Source: Sulfitobacter sp. HGT1 (GTDB lineage Bacteria > Pseudomonadota > Alphaproteobacteria > Rhodobacterales > Rhodobacteraceae). From it: 57,693 nt of DNA. The translations under genes were made by a program, and so were the position numbers. The notes below the pieces were generated by a model. It was not told where the DNA came from. It was given only the letters and a program-made list of their open reading frames with translations, and ran no database searches. Positions 26,248 to 35,986 of the stretch are shown here, in pieces (position 1 is the first letter of the stretch; each line of letters opens with the position of its first letter). The stretch is taken from contig NZ_BLWI01000009.1 in the NCBI RefSeq assembly GCF_013282155.1, positions 1-57,693 of the forward strand, in the 5' to 3' direction.

Positions 26248-27027
26248 ATGAGTGTCGTGAAAACCGAAGTTGACGGAAGCGTATTGCTGGTGACGCTGGA
26301 CCGCCCCAAGGCCAATGCGATTGATCTGGAAACGTCCAAATTAATGGGCGATGTATTCCGCGATTTTCGCGATAATCCAGACCTGCGCGTTGCGATTATC
26401 ACTGGTGGAGGTACCAAGTTTTTCTGCCCCGGATGGGATTTGAAAGCGGCCGCTGATGGCGATGCGGTGGATGGTGACTATGGCGTGGGCGGCTTTGGCG
26501 GGTTGCAGGAATTGCGCGGTATGAACAAGCCGGTGATTGCGGCGGTGAACGGCATCGCCTGCGGTGGCGGGCTTGAGCTGGCATTGAGCGCGGATATGAT
26601 ACTGGCGGCCGATCACGCGACCTTTGCGCTGCCTGAAATCCGGTCCGGTACGGTCGCCGATGCCGCCAGTGTGAAGCTGCCAAAGCGTATTCCCTATCAC
26701 ATCGCGATGGAGCTGTTGTTGACCGGCCGCTGGTTTGACGCGAACGAGGCGAAGGGCTGGGGCTTGGTCAACGAAATCCTGCCTGCGGATCAGCTGATGG
26801 ATCGCGCCTGGGAACTGGCGCGGCTTTTGGCGTCGGGACCGCCCTTGGTCTATGCGGCGATCAAGGAAATCGTGCGCGATGCCGAGGATTCCAAATTTCA
26901 GGATGCGATGAACCGGATCACGGGGCGGCAGCTCGAAACGGTTGATATTCTTTATGCATCCGAGGATCAGTTGGAAGGTGCCCGCGCCTTTGCCGAGAAA
27001 CGCGACCCGGTTTGGAAGGGTAAATAA
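26248..27027 (+). CDS. Enoyl-CoA hydratase/isomerase, carnitinyl-CoA dehydratase-like
   Basis: 259-residue crotonase-fold protein. It shows the oxyanion-hole segments VAIITGGGTKFFCPGWDLK and NGIACGGGLELALSAD, then FALPEIRSG. Its C-terminal EGARAFAEKRDPVWKGK is strikingly like that of E. coli CaiD, which hydrates crotonobetainyl-CoA to carnitinyl-CoA. Assigning carnitine as substrate is inference; generic enoyl-CoA hydratase activity is the safe call. Start ATG 26248 after AAGGAAA. Confidence 0.85.
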   Translation: MSVVKTEVDGSVLLVTLDRPKANAIDLETSKLMGDVFRDFRDNPDLRVAIITGGGTKFFCPGWDLKAAADGDAVDGDYGVGGFGGLQELRGMNKPVIAAVNGIACGGGLELALSADMILAADHATFALPEIRSGTVADAASVKLPKRIPYHIAMELLLTGRWFDANEAKGWGLVNEILPADQLMDRAWELARLLASGPPLVYAAIKEIVRDAEDSKFQDAMNRITGRQLETVDILYASEDQLEGARAFAEKRDPVWKGK

Positions 27028-27097
27028 CGGCAATGTTTGCAATGCGCGGCGGGCTTGGGCTATTTGATCCGGCATCAGTCACTTTCGGGCGAAACCT

Positions 27098-28360
27098 ATG
27101 AAAATCATGTTTGTTCACCAAAATATGCCCGGCCAGTACCGCGAGTTGGTGCAATGGTTGGCCGATACCGGCGAACATCAGATTTACTTTCTGACGCAGC
27201 GGCAAAAGCCGCCCAGTTTCAAAGGCGTCGAAACGCGGATCTACAAGACCCATCACAAGCCTGCCAAAGATGCCTATGGTCTCTCCAAAAACTGGGAGGA
27301 ATCTGCCGGCAACGGTTTGGGGGCTGCCCGTGCGGCGCGCCGGATCGAAAAGACCGAAGGGTTCAAGCCCGATATCGTGATTGGCCATGTCGGTTGGGGT
27401 GAATTGACGTTCTTTAAAGACGTTTGGCCGGATGTGCCGATTATCGGTTTCTTTGAATATTTCTATAGCGATAGTGGGGGCCCGGTCGGGTTTGATCCCG
27501 AAGACCCGGTGACCGAAGACACGGCATTTTTGCTGCGCGTCCGCAATGCGGTTCCGCTGGCGAATATCGAAACCGTCGACATCGGGCTTAGCCCGACATT
27601 CTGGCAGCGCGACCGGTTTCCGGAAAGCTTTCATGACAAGCTCTATGTCTGTCACGACGGTATTCGCACGGATCAGCTAAAACCGAACCCAAAAGTGCGG
27701 CTGAAGCTGGGCCGGTTGGATCGCGATTTGACCCGCGAAGACGAGATCGTGACCTATATTGCCCGCAATCTGGAACGCACGCGCGGGTTCCATGTGTTCA
27801 TGCGGTCCTTGCCCAAAATCCTCAAGGAACGCCCCAATGCGCGGGTTCTGATATTGGGCGGCAATGACACGTCTTATGGCGGAAAAAGCAAGCACCCTGG
27901 CGGTCTGCGCGCCGAGATGGAGGCCGAGGTCGGCAAGGATGTCGATTGGAGCCGGGTGCATTTCCTGGGCAAGCTGCCCTATGAGGATTACCAGAAGATC
28001 GTCCAGATCAGCCGCTGCCATCTGTATTTGACGATGCCCTTTGTGTTGTCGTGGTCCTTGCTTGAATCCATGGCGATGGAGGCGACGATCGTGGCCTCTG
28101 ATGTGGCCCCTGTGCGCGAGGCGATCACACATGGGGAAACCGGTTTGCTGTGCGATTTCTTTAATCCTGCAGCCCTGGCGGATCAGGTGATCGACGTATT
28201 GGCCGCACCCGCGAAATATGCCCACCTTGGGCCTGCCGCGCGCAAGCATGTGGTGCAGACCTATGATTTCCTGACCAAATGCCTGCCCGAACATATCGCC
28301 CAGATCAACGATCTTGTGGCCGCAGATAAACGGATCAGGCTGCCGTTGAAAGAGGACTAA
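27098..28360 (+). CDS. Glycosyltransferase family 4 protein
   Basis: 420 residues of GT-B fold. The N-terminal half (MKIMFVHQNMPGQYREL) is the acceptor domain; the C-terminal half carries ARVLILGGNDTSYGG and the nucleotide-sugar E-x7-E region SWSLLESMAMEATIVASDVAPVREAI followed by HGETGLLCDF. Probably adds a sugar to a surface polysaccharide or glycolipid. It is not in a visible polysaccharide cluster; the next gene starts four bases after its stop, so the two are co-transcribed. Confidence 0.88.
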   Translation: MKIMFVHQNMPGQYRELVQWLADTGEHQIYFLTQRQKPPSFKGVETRIYKTHHKPAKDAYGLSKNWEESAGNGLGAARAARRIEKTEGFKPDIVIGHVGWGELTFFKDVWPDVPIIGFFEYFYSDSGGPVGFDPEDPVTEDTAFLLRVRNAVPLANIETVDIGLSPTFWQRDRFPESFHDKLYVCHDGIRTDQLKPNPKVRLKLGRLDRDLTREDEIVTYIARNLERTRGFHVFMRSLPKILKERPNARVLILGGNDTSYGGKSKHPGGLRAEMEAEVGKDVDWSRVHFLGKLPYEDYQKIVQISRCHLYLTMPFVLSWSLLESMAMEATIVASDVAPVREAITHGETGLLCDFFNPAALADQVIDVLAAPAKYAHLGPAARKHVVQTYDFLTKCLPEHIAQINDLVAADKRIRLPLKED

Positions 28361-28364
28361 GCCG

Positions 28365-29219
28365 ATGGACAAGACGCTGTTATCGATTGGCCACGGGTAC
28401 AGTGCGCAGGCGTTGGCAAAACGGTTGCTGCCCCAAGGGTGGCGCATCGTCGGGACAACGCGCAGCGCCGATAAAATGGATGAAATCGCTGCCACGGGGG
28501 TAGAGCCTTTTGTCTGGCCCGGCGCTGATCTGGGTGCGCTGTTGGCGTCGTTTCCGAATATCTTGGTGTCTGCCGGGCCGGGCCCGGACGGTGATCCGGT
28601 TTTGAACGCAACCTATGATGACATCGCCCGCGCCGCGCCCGATTTGCGCTGGCTTGGTTATCTGTCAACCACTGGCGTTTATGGCGATCATGGCGGCGGC
28701 TGGGTTGATGAAAACACCCCGCTGACCCCGTCAACCAAACGGGGCCAGGCGCGTGTCGAAGCTGAGGCCCGCTGGCAGGGCATTCCCGATCTGCCGCTGC
28801 ATATCTTCCGGCTGGCGGGCATCTACGGCCCCGGTCGCGGTCCCTTTGCCAAGGTGCGTGCGGGCACTGCGCGGCGTATTATCAAGGACGGTCAGGTGTT
28901 TTCGCGCATCCATGTCGATGACATCGCATTGGCGTTGGATCTGTCCCTGCACAGCCCGGTCCCCGGCGCGATCTATAATCTATGCGACGATGACCCGGCC
29001 CCGCCCCAAGATGTTATCGCCCATGCCGCCGAATTGTTGGGCGTGCCCGTCCCGCCCGCCATCGCGATTGATGATGCGGTTATGACCCCGATGGCGCGCA
29101 GCTTTTATGCAGAAAGCAAAAAGGTCCGGAATGACCTGATCAAGAACACCTTGGGCTGGTCACCAACATACCCGACCTATCGTGCGGGGCTAAAGGCGAT
29201 GCTTGCCTTGGAAAGCTGA
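28365..29219 (+). CDS. YeeZ-like NAD(P)-dependent epimerase/dehydratase
   Basis: 284-residue atypical SDR. The N-terminal glycine motif is IGHGYSAQALAKRL instead of the usual GxxGxxG, followed by WLGYLSTTGVYGDHGG and RLAGIYGPGRGPF, with IHVDDIALAL later, as in the E. coli YeeZ group. Substrate unknown. It is translationally close to the upstream glycosyltransferase (4-base gap) and convergent with thiQ, with only about 16 bases between stops. Confidence 0.82.
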   Translation: MDKTLLSIGHGYSAQALAKRLLPQGWRIVGTTRSADKMDEIAATGVEPFVWPGADLGALLASFPNILVSAGPGPDGDPVLNATYDDIARAAPDLRWLGYLSTTGVYGDHGGGWVDENTPLTPSTKRGQARVEAEARWQGIPDLPLHIFRLAGIYGPGRGPFAKVRAGTARRIIKDGQVFSRIHVDDIALALDLSLHSPVPGAIYNLCDDDPAPPQDVIAHAAELLGVPVPPAIAIDDAVMTPMARSFYAESKKVRNDLIKNTLGWSPTYPTYRAGLKAMLALES

Positions 29220-29235
29220 TCTTGAGGGGCGCTGA

Positions 29236-29928
29236 TCAGCCCAGATATTCACGCAGTTCAGGCGGCGGATTATCCATCAGCTCTTTGGCGGGTTCGGGGG
29301 CGTGGGCGATGCCGTTGGCGACAAAGATAACCTCGTCCGCGATACGGGCCACATCCTTGGGGTCGTGGGTGACCATGATCAGGGCGGCACCCGTTTCTGT
29401 GACAAGCTGTTGCACCAGATCCAGCATTTCGTTGCGCAGGGCGGGCCCAAGGGCGGCAAAGGGTTCATCCAGCAAGACGAATGGCCGCGCCTGAACCAAA
29501 ACCCGCGCAAGGGCGGCACGGCTTTGTTGCCCGCCCGACAGCGACCCTGGTTTGCGATCGGCCATATCCGCCAGACTGACACGGGACAGCGCGCTTTCGA
29601 CCTCGGCCCTGTCATCGGCTGTCAGCCGCATGTCGCTGCGCAGGCCAAGCCCGACGTTTTGCATGACGCTGAGATGCGGAAACAGGTTGTTGTCTTGGAA
29701 CAGCATCGTCATGGGCCGCGCACCGGGGGCGGCATCGGTGATATCGCGCCCGTCCCAGATCAAACGGCCGTGGGCCAGCGGCACAAACCCGCAGAGCGCG
29801 CCAAGCAGGGTTGATTTGCCAGCCCCCGACGGGCCGATCACGGCATATTTCTTGTGCGGTTCAATCGACAGATCGGCCCGCAGCGAAAAGTCGTCTTGGG
29901 TGATTACCGCTTGTTCAAGCTTCAGCAT
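29236..29928 (-). CDS. thiQ: Thiamine ABC transporter ATP-binding protein ThiQ
   Basis: 230-residue ABC ATPase energising thiamine/TPP import. Walker A GPSGAGKST at 32-40, Q-loop MLFQDNNLFPHLS, signature LSGGQ at 130-134, Walker B VLLDEP at 151-156 and the switch histidine in MVTHD. Third gene of the thiB-thiP-thiQ operon, overlapping thiP by 14 bases, and controlled through the TPP riboswitch upstream of thiB. Confidence 0.95.
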   Translation of the reverse strand: MLKLEQAVITQDDFSLRADLSIEPHKKYAVIGPSGAGKSTLLGALCGFVPLAHGRLIWDGRDITDAAPGARPMTMLFQDNNLFPHLSVMQNVGLGLRSDMRLTADDRAEVESALSRVSLADMADRKPGSLSGGQQSRAALARVLVQARPFVLLDEPFAALGPALRNEMLDLVQQLVTETGAALIMVTHDPKDVARIADEVIFVANGIAHAPEPAKELMDNPPPELREYLG

Positions 29929-31471
29929 TCATGCGCCCCGCCTTGTCGAATATCCAGAATATGCCCAATGACAGCGCCAAAAGGATCAGCGCGGCACCGG
30001 CTGCGGCCTCCATTTGATAGCTGCCCATCAGGCGATACATCTGCAAGGGCAGCGTTGTGCGGTCTTGGTCCGCAAACAGCGCGATCACCCCCAGATCCCC
30101 CATGGACAACGCCCCCGTCAGCCCCATCGCAAAGCCGATCTGCGGGCGCAATCGCGGCAAGGCCACCCAACGCCAGAACGGCCAGCCGGTCAGGGACAGT
30201 GCCTGGGACAAGCGCCCGTAAACCTGCACCGTATCGCGCAGGGGCGGTACCAGAATACGCAGGGCAAAGGGCAGCGCCATCAGGGCATTCACCAATGCCG
30301 TCACAGGCAAGGCCAGCGCAACAGGATCAGCGAAAGGATTGATCAGGATAAACCACCCCGTGCCGATCATCAGGGGGGAGGCGGCAACACCGAACAGGCC
30401 AACCGCCTCGACGCTGCCGCGTTTTGCGGTGGCGATCCAGCCTGCCATTGGTAGGGCAAGCACCAGCAAAACGGCGATACTGACCATGGCAACCCCAACA
30501 GAGGTACCTGCCGCCTGCCAGACGCTTGCCGGTGTCAGCAGAATACCCGCAAGCCCGCGTGTGACGATTGCCCCCAAGGGTAACAGCAGGAACAATGCAC
30601 CGATGCCGATCGCCAAGATGTCGATGATGCGCTGCACGCCGCCCCGCGCATCCCAACGCTGGCGCGGGCGGTCCTGGCCGCCGCCCATGCTGACGCTTGG
30701 GATGATCCACAGCGCCAGCAAGGCGGCACTGCCCGCCAGCGCAAGCTGCACCAAAGACAGGATCGCGGCGCGGCTTAGGTCGAAATCGAAACGGAATGCC
30801 TGATAGATTGCCAGTTCAATGGTTGTGGCGCGCGGCCCGCCGCCAAGGGTTAATGCCACGGCAAAGCTGGTCAAACAGATCACAAAGATCAACGCCGCCG
30901 TGCCCGGCACGATCTGGCGCAGCATCGGCCATTCGATGCTTTGGAAGACGGCACGAGGTGTCAGGTCAAGCTGGGCGGCCAAACGAAACCGTTCGGCGGG
31001 AATTGTCTGCCACGCCTGCAACATCAGCCGTGTGGCAAGCGGCAGGTTAAAGAACACATGCGCCAGCACCACCCCGTGCAGCCCGTAAATTGAAAGCGTT
31101 GGCAGGTTCAGGGCAGACAGCGCCATGTTCAACCACCCTGCGCGGCCGAAAACCGTCAGCAGACCCAGAACGGCCACGATCACGGGCAGAATGAACGGTG
31201 CGCCAAGTAAGGTCACCAACAGACCGCGCCCCGGAAACTGTCTGCGGGCCAGGGCGCGGGCAATTGGTATGGCAAGCAAACTGGACAGGACAGCCGATAT
31301 CGCGGCCTGAAAAACGGTAAAGCGGATCGCAGACCAGTCAGCCGGACCAAGGCCGCTGCCAAATTCGGCGCGCGTCAGCACTGCGCAAACTGCAGCAAGG
31401 ATCAGCCCGACCACCAAAGCAGCCGCGCCGATCCCTGTTTTTGTGCTTATTGCGAAAGCGCGGAGAGCCAT
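29915..31471 (-). CDS. thiP: Thiamine ABC transporter permease ThiP
   Basis: 518-residue permease made of two fused membrane domains with about twelve hydrophobic segments. Each half has an EAA-like loop facing ThiQ (ERFRLAAQLDLTPRAVFQSIEWP and, in the second half, YGRLSQALSLTGWPFWRWVALP). Its start overlaps the end of thiB by 25 bases and its end overlaps thiQ by 14, indicating coupled translation. Confidence 0.95.
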   Translation of the reverse strand: MALRAFAISTKTGIGAAALVVGLILAAVCAVLTRAEFGSGLGPADWSAIRFTVFQAAISAVLSSLLAIPIARALARRQFPGRGLLVTLLGAPFILPVIVAVLGLLTVFGRAGWLNMALSALNLPTLSIYGLHGVVLAHVFFNLPLATRLMLQAWQTIPAERFRLAAQLDLTPRAVFQSIEWPMLRQIVPGTAALIFVICLTSFAVALTLGGGPRATTIELAIYQAFRFDFDLSRAAILSLVQLALAGSAALLALWIIPSVSMGGGQDRPRQRWDARGGVQRIIDILAIGIGALFLLLPLGAIVTRGLAGILLTPASVWQAAGTSVGVAMVSIAVLLVLALPMAGWIATAKRGSVEAVGLFGVAASPLMIGTGWFILINPFADPVALALPVTALVNALMALPFALRILVPPLRDTVQVYGRLSQALSLTGWPFWRWVALPRLRPQIGFAMGLTGALSMGDLGVIALFADQDRTTLPLQMYRLMGSYQMEAAAGAALILLALSLGIFWIFDKAGRMNAEA

Positions 31472-32424
31472 TCAGCCAGCGCCTCTTCACGAAGGGCGGG
31501 AACGTCCTCGTTCGGGATCAGCAGCGCCTTTCCCGGGGTGATCAGGGTCTCGAACCCTTTTGGCAGGCCCTCTGCCGGCATCACCGCAGGGTACATCCAG
31601 TTGGTGGTCGGCAGCGCCGTTTGTGCCGCGTCTGCCACCATGAACTGCATGAAGGCATCGGCCAGATCGGGTTGGTCGCTGCCCGCCAGTTTACCAACCA
31701 CTTCGATCTGCATGTAGTGGCCTTCGTCAAAGGCTGCGGCGGTTTTGGTCGCGTCCTCCTCGGCGATCAGGTGATAGGCGGGCGATGTGGTATAGCTCAG
31801 CACCATGTCCGCCTCGCCCTCAAGGAACAGACCGTATGCTTCGGACCAGCCTTTGGTCACGGTCACGACATTGTCGGCCAGCCCTTGCCAGATTGCGGGG
31901 GCTTCATCGCCGTAAGCGGCCTTGACCCACATCAACAAACCCAGACCGGGGGTGGAGGACCGCGGATCCTGGATCACGATTTTCAGGTCGCTGTCTGCCA
32001 GCGCTTTGAAATTCGCGGGCGGTGTCAGGTCTGTGCCATGTACAAAGGCGAAATAGCCCCAGTCGTAGGGCACAAAGCTGTCGTCGTTCCAAGCGATCGG
32101 CAGGTCGTAGTCGGCGGTGACAGCGGTCTGCGCAAACAGGCCGGTTTCCTTGGCCGCGGCGATCAGGCTGGTATCAAGGCCCAGCACCACATCGGCGTCC
32201 GACCGCGCGCCCTCAAGCTTGAGCCGTGCGAGCAATGCGGCACCGTCGCCCATGCCGACGAACCTCAGATCACAAGCGCAGGTTTGCTCAAACGCCTTTT
32301 CGATCACCGGGCCGGGGCCCCAATCGGAAACAAAACTGTCATAGGTATAGACCACCAGTTCAGGCGTGTCGGCATAGGCCGAGGTTGCAAGGAACGTGGT
32401 GGCAGCAAGTGTAAGATACTTCAT
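31447..32424 (-). CDS. thiB: Thiamine-binding periplasmic protein ThiB
   Basis: 325 residues; substrate-binding protein of the thiamine/TPP importer. N-terminal signal peptide (MKYLTLAATTFLATSAYA) and then ELVVYTYDSFVSDWGPGP, the conserved opening of ThiB/TbpA, with MGDGAALLARLKLEG. Start at ATG 32424, five bases after GGAGG; the in-frame ATG at 32436 would lie in the ribosome site. First gene of the operon, 47 bases downstream of a TPP riboswitch. Confidence 0.95.
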   Translation of the reverse strand: MKYLTLAATTFLATSAYADTPELVVYTYDSFVSDWGPGPVIEKAFEQTCACDLRFVGMGDGAALLARLKLEGARSDADVVLGLDTSLIAAAKETGLFAQTAVTADYDLPIAWNDDSFVPYDWGYFAFVHGTDLTPPANFKALADSDLKIVIQDPRSSTPGLGLLMWVKAAYGDEAPAIWQGLADNVVTVTKGWSEAYGLFLEGEADMVLSYTTSPAYHLIAEEDATKTAAAFDEGHYMQIEVVGKLAGSDQPDLADAFMQFMVADAAQTALPTTNWMYPAVMPAEGLPKGFETLITPGKALLIPNEDVPALREEALAEWLSALSQ

Positions 32425-32470
32425 GGCATCCTCCAAAATGCGGCGTCAGAAAGCGTTGGAGTGATGTCCA

Positions 32471-32560
32471 GACCTTCCCTCCGCCGGTGTTAACCGGTTC
32501 AGGTTCAACGGGTCCGTGCAATGCACATCTCAGCCAATGGCCCCCCGAGGTGCCCCATCG
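32471..32560 (-). ncRNA. TPP riboswitch (THI element)
   Basis: On the minus strand the conserved blocks appear in order: GGGGCACCTC, GGCTGAGAT, GGACCCGTTGAACCTGA and CACCGGCGGAGGGAA. These form the two sensor arms of the TPP aptamer. Its position just before thiBPQ predicts repression of thiamine uptake when TPP is plentiful. Confidence 0.95.
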
Positions 32561-32649
32561 GTAGAACGGTTGCCAACCGCTTGCAAGGCGAAATCCCTTG
32601 AGGCACGTGGGCAGCCCCGCTATGGATCACGGCCAAAGGAGCACCCGAT

Positions 32650-33750
32650 ATGTCGATCAACAGCTTTGGCCATCTTTTCCGCGTGACCACCTGGGGCGAA
32701 AGCCACGGGCCAGCCTTGGGTGCGACAGTCGACGGCTGCCCCCCCGGCGTGCCGATCGACGAAGCCATGATCCAGCAGTGGCTGGACAAGCGCAAACCCG
32801 GCCAGAACAAATACACTACCCAACGGCGCGAAGCCGACGAGGTGCGCATTCTGTCGGGCGTGTTCGAAGGGGTAAGCACGGGCACACCGATCCAGTTGAT
32901 GATCGAAAACACCGACCAGCGGTCGAAGGATTACGGCGACATCAAAGACAAGTTCCGCCCCGGTCACGCCGATATCACCTATTACCAGAAATACGGCATC
33001 CGCGATTATCGCGGTGGCGGGCGGTCTTCGGCGCGGGAAACGGCAAGCCGCGTGGCGGCTGGCGGCTTGGCCCGCGAGGCGATCAAGGCGATTGCCCCGA
33101 ATGTGCAGATCACCGGATATATGGTGCAGATGGGCCCGCATAAAATCGACCGCGATGCGTTCGACTGGGGCCAGATCGAACAGAACCCGTTCTGGGTGCC
33201 TGACGCAAAAGCCGCTAACGTTTGGGCGGAATATCTGGACGGTCTGCGCAAGTCCGGATCATCCGTCGGCGCGATCATCGAAGTGACTGCACGTGGCGTG
33301 CCCGCTGGCCTTGGCGCGCCGGTCTATGGCAAGCTGGACACCGATCTGGCTGCCGCGATGATGAGCATCAATGCCGTCAAAGGCGTCGAAATCGGCGAAG
33401 GCATGTCAGCGGCAATGCTGACCGGAGAATTGAACGCGGACGAGATCAGCATGGGCCCAGATGGCCCCGTCTATTCGTCAAACCATTCGGGCGGTATCTT
33501 GGGCGGGATCAGCACAGGGCAGGATATTGTCGTGCGTTTTGCGGTCAAACCGACATCAAGCATCCTGACCACCCGCAAGACGATCACAAAGTCGGGCGAA
33601 GATACCGAGATCATCACCAAAGGGCGTCACGACCCTTGCGTCGGCATCCGCGCGGTGCCAGTTGGCGAGGCGATGATGGCCTGCGTTCTGCTGGACCACA
33701 TGCTGCTGCACCGGGGGCAGGTTGGCGAAAATCAGGGTCACATCGGCTGA
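32650..33750 (+). CDS. aroC: Chorismate synthase AroC
   Basis: 366 residues; converts EPSP to chorismate, the last step of the shikimate path, with reduced FMN. Family signatures: [36 protein letters not shown], and near the C-terminus [17 protein letters not shown]. Start ATG 32650, divergent from the thi operon, so its promoter overlaps the riboswitch region in opposite sense. Confidence 0.97.
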   Translation: MSINSFGHLFRVTTWGESHGPALGATVDGCPPGVPIDEAMIQQWLDKRKPGQNKYTTQRREADEVRILSGVFEGVSTGTPIQLMIENTDQRSKDYGDIKDKFRPGHADITYYQKYGIRDYRGGGRSSARETASRVAAGGLAREAIKAIAPNVQITGYMVQMGPHKIDRDAFDWGQIEQNPFWVPDAKAANVWAEYLDGLRKSGSSVGAIIEVTARGVPAGLGAPVYGKLDTDLAAAMMSINAVKGVEIGEGMSAAMLTGELNADEISMGPDGPVYSSNHSGGILGGISTGQDIVVRFAVKPTSSILTTRKTITKSGEDTEIITKGRHDPCVGIRAVPVGEAMMACVLLDHMLLHRGQVGENQGHIG

Positions 33751-33757
33751 GGTAAGC

Positions 33758-33800
33758 GGAAAATTTCAAATTTTCCGGGTCGGAATTTTTGGAAAATTCC
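33758..33800. repeat. Tandem AT-rich palindromes after aroC
   Basis: Perfect palindrome GGAAAATTT-C-AAATTTTCC (33758-33776) followed five bases later by near-palindrome GGAATTTTTGGAAAATTCC (33782-33800). No T-tract follows, so a terminator or a protein-binding/intergenic repeat are both possible. Confidence 0.65.
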
Positions 33801-33855
33801 GTCGCAGGTGACGCAGGGTCTTGCGCTTTGATCTACTGGGGCGCAAGCATCCGGA

Positions 33856-34833
33856 ATGGCAGCTGCAATGATCGAACACCGCCCTGGACGGGCCATCGCC
33901 CTCAAGCTGGGGGCGATCTTTCTATTCACGGCGATGTCTGCAGTTATCAAAATCGCGACCGAGACGGTTCCGGCAGCGCAGGCTGTTTTCTTCCGGTCGT
34001 TTTTTGCCTTTCCGATCATTATTTTGTGGCTTTGGCAGCGCGGCGATTTGCGCCACGGGTTAGAGCCGTCGAACCTCATGGGCCATGTCTGGCGGGGTGT
34101 ATTTGGTACAACGGCGATGGGGTTGACCTTTGGTGGCCTTAGCCTGCTGCCTTTGCCCGAAGTCACGGCAATCGGCTATGCCACGCCTTTGTTTACCGTG
34201 ATTTTTGCCGCGATTTTTCTAAAAGAACGGGTGCGGTTGTTTCGTTTGTCTGCGGTCGGCGTCGGCCTGATCGGGGTTTTGATCGTCCTGTATCCCCGCT
34301 TCACATTCAGCGGTGACACCGTTTCGCAGATGGCAACGATGGGCGCGCTTATGGTCTTGGGGGCGTCGATCATGCGGGGGTTGGTGCAAATCCATGTGCG
34401 CCGTCTGGTTCAGACCGACAGCACAGCTGCCATCGTGTTCTTCTTTTCCCTGACAGCGACGGTGCTTTCCTTTCTGACCTGGCCTTTGGGTCTGCTGTTG
34501 AATTGGGCCCCGTTGACATGGGTGAACCCTGGCCTTGAGATCAGCATATTGTTGATTTGCGCAGGGTTGGTGGGCGGTGTCGCCCAGATCATGATGACAT
34601 CATCATTCAGGTTCGGCCCGGTGTCGATGTTGGCACCGTTTGACTACGCATCCATGATTTTCGCGACCATTATCGGCTGGGTGATCTTTAGCGAAGTCCC
34701 GACGCCTGCCATTCTGATCGGTGCCGGCTTGGTGATCACCGGCGGTGCGCTGATCATCTGGCGTGAACGCCAATTGGGGCTGGACCGGTCCAAAGCCAAG
34801 GCCAGCAGCACACCAATGGGCACGCCCAGCTAG
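33856..34833 (+). CDS. EamA/DMT-family transporter
   Basis: 325 residues with ten membrane segments in two EamA repeats (LGAIFLFTAMSAVIKIA, LPEVTAIGYATPLFTVIFAA, and GPVSMLAPFDYASMIFATII in the second half). The N-terminal half resembles S-adenosylmethionine/riboflavin-type RhaT/EamA exporters of alphaproteobacteria, but no substrate can be assigned. Only moderately similar in sequence to the transporter at 17223-18092. Transcribed alone. Confidence 0.85.
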   Translation: MAAAMIEHRPGRAIALKLGAIFLFTAMSAVIKIATETVPAAQAVFFRSFFAFPIIILWLWQRGDLRHGLEPSNLMGHVWRGVFGTTAMGLTFGGLSLLPLPEVTAIGYATPLFTVIFAAIFLKERVRLFRLSAVGVGLIGVLIVLYPRFTFSGDTVSQMATMGALMVLGASIMRGLVQIHVRRLVQTDSTAAIVFFFSLTATVLSFLTWPLGLLLNWAPLTWVNPGLEISILLICAGLVGGVAQIMMTSSFRFGPVSMLAPFDYASMIFATIIGWVIFSEVPTPAILIGAGLVITGGALIIWRERQLGLDRSKAKASSTPMGTPS

Positions 34834-34963
34834 ACCGTCAGACGCAGCGTCATTTGCCGGGGAAGTGCCCGTGATGATGGAAATTGTGGTATCTTAGCCC
34901 CCTAGACGTGCGGAATCATCCATCAAGAATGGTCCGCATCTATTTTCTGGGAGGAAAAAGATA

Positions 34964-35911
34964 ATGACTTTTAGACCAATTATTATTGCCAGTCTTGTAT
35001 TGAGTTTTGCTGCGACCAACGTTTTTGCCCAAGATTGCGCGCCTTCGAAATGGGGTGCCGAGGATCAGATCGGATCAGCCAATCTGGTCAGTGCCGAGCG
35101 GACTTTGGCGGCGGCGACGTTGATCAAGCAGGGCAAGTCCATGCCGCTTGGCATCGTCATCGGCCCTGACACGCCGGCCTTTCCGCCACGCTCCTTAAGC
35201 TTGCAAATCGTGCAGCCGAACCAGCAGGGCGGTCAAAAACTGTCGGGGTTCGGTTACGAGGGGAACTATAACGACGATATCATCCAGACCTGGATCGGCA
35301 TCGGGTCGCAATTAGACGGGTTGGGCCATCTGGGCGAAAACGGCCAATACTACAACTGTCTGGACGAGAAAGAGATTTCCGCAATCGGCGGCCTGACCAA
35401 GCTGGGCACACATGCGGTACCGCCCTTGGTTGCCCGTGCCGTTATCATCGATATGGCCAAGCATTTCGGCAAAGACACGTTGGCCGCCGGTGAACATTTC
35501 GGCGAGGCCGAGATCAAGGCCGCGATGGAGGCGCAAGACGTCACCGTGAACGAAGGCGATATCGTTCTGTTCCACACCGGCTGGACCGATGGCATGTTGG
35601 AAAGCGACCCGGCAGCATGGGGGTCAACCGAGCCGGGCCTGAACAATGAGGGTGCGGTTTACATGGCGTCGATGAACCCGATGGCCGTTGGCGCGGACAC
35701 ATGGGGGTTGGAGGCGATCCCGGCCAAAGAAGGCGATAAGGTTTTTTATGGCCACGTGACGCTGCTGAAAGACAACGGCATCTATATTCTAGAGACCATG
35801 AACACCGGGCCATTGGTGCGTGATGGCGTCAAGGAATTCATGTTCGTTCTGGGTCAGCCGCTGATCAAAGGCACGGTACAGGCGATGATCAACCCCGTCG
35901 CGCTGTACTAA
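34964..35911 (+). CDS. Secreted cyclase-family (kynurenine formamidase-like) hydrolase
   Basis: 315 residues with a signal peptide (hydrophobic 5-20, likely cleavage after FA, residue 22). The mature part has the cyclase fold: DQIGSANLVSAERTL, GSQLDGLGHLG at the place of the metal-binding HxGTHxDxPxH motif, and NEGDIVLFHTGW. The first metal-binding histidine and the Thr-His pair are replaced, leaving Asp and a later His, as in the longer secreted subgroup. Likely a periplasmic metal-dependent amidase/lactonase; substrate unknown. Followed by its own terminator. Confidence 0.8.
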   Translation: MTFRPIIIASLVLSFAATNVFAQDCAPSKWGAEDQIGSANLVSAERTLAAATLIKQGKSMPLGIVIGPDTPAFPPRSLSLQIVQPNQQGGQKLSGFGYEGNYNDDIIQTWIGIGSQLDGLGHLGENGQYYNCLDEKEISAIGGLTKLGTHAVPPLVARAVIIDMAKHFGKDTLAAGEHFGEAEIKAAMEAQDVTVNEGDIVLFHTGWTDGMLESDPAAWGSTEPGLNNEGAVYMASMNPMAVGADTWGLEAIPAKEGDKVFYGHVTLLKDNGIYILETMNTGPLVRDGVKEFMFVLGQPLIKGTVQAMINPVALY

Positions 35912-35925
35912 AATCTAGCTGAAAC

Positions 35926-35961
35926 GAAAAACGGCGCGGGGGGTACCCGTGCCGTTTTTTG
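35926..35961. terminator. Bidirectional terminator between cyclase gene and ilvE
   Basis: Stem AAAACGGCGCGGG / CCCGTGCCGTTTT with one mismatch, flanked by A and T runs. It serves the convergent cyclase and ilvE genes. Confidence 0.85.
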
Positions 35962-35986
35962 CGTTTCTTGGGGTAAAGTTGGTGGA

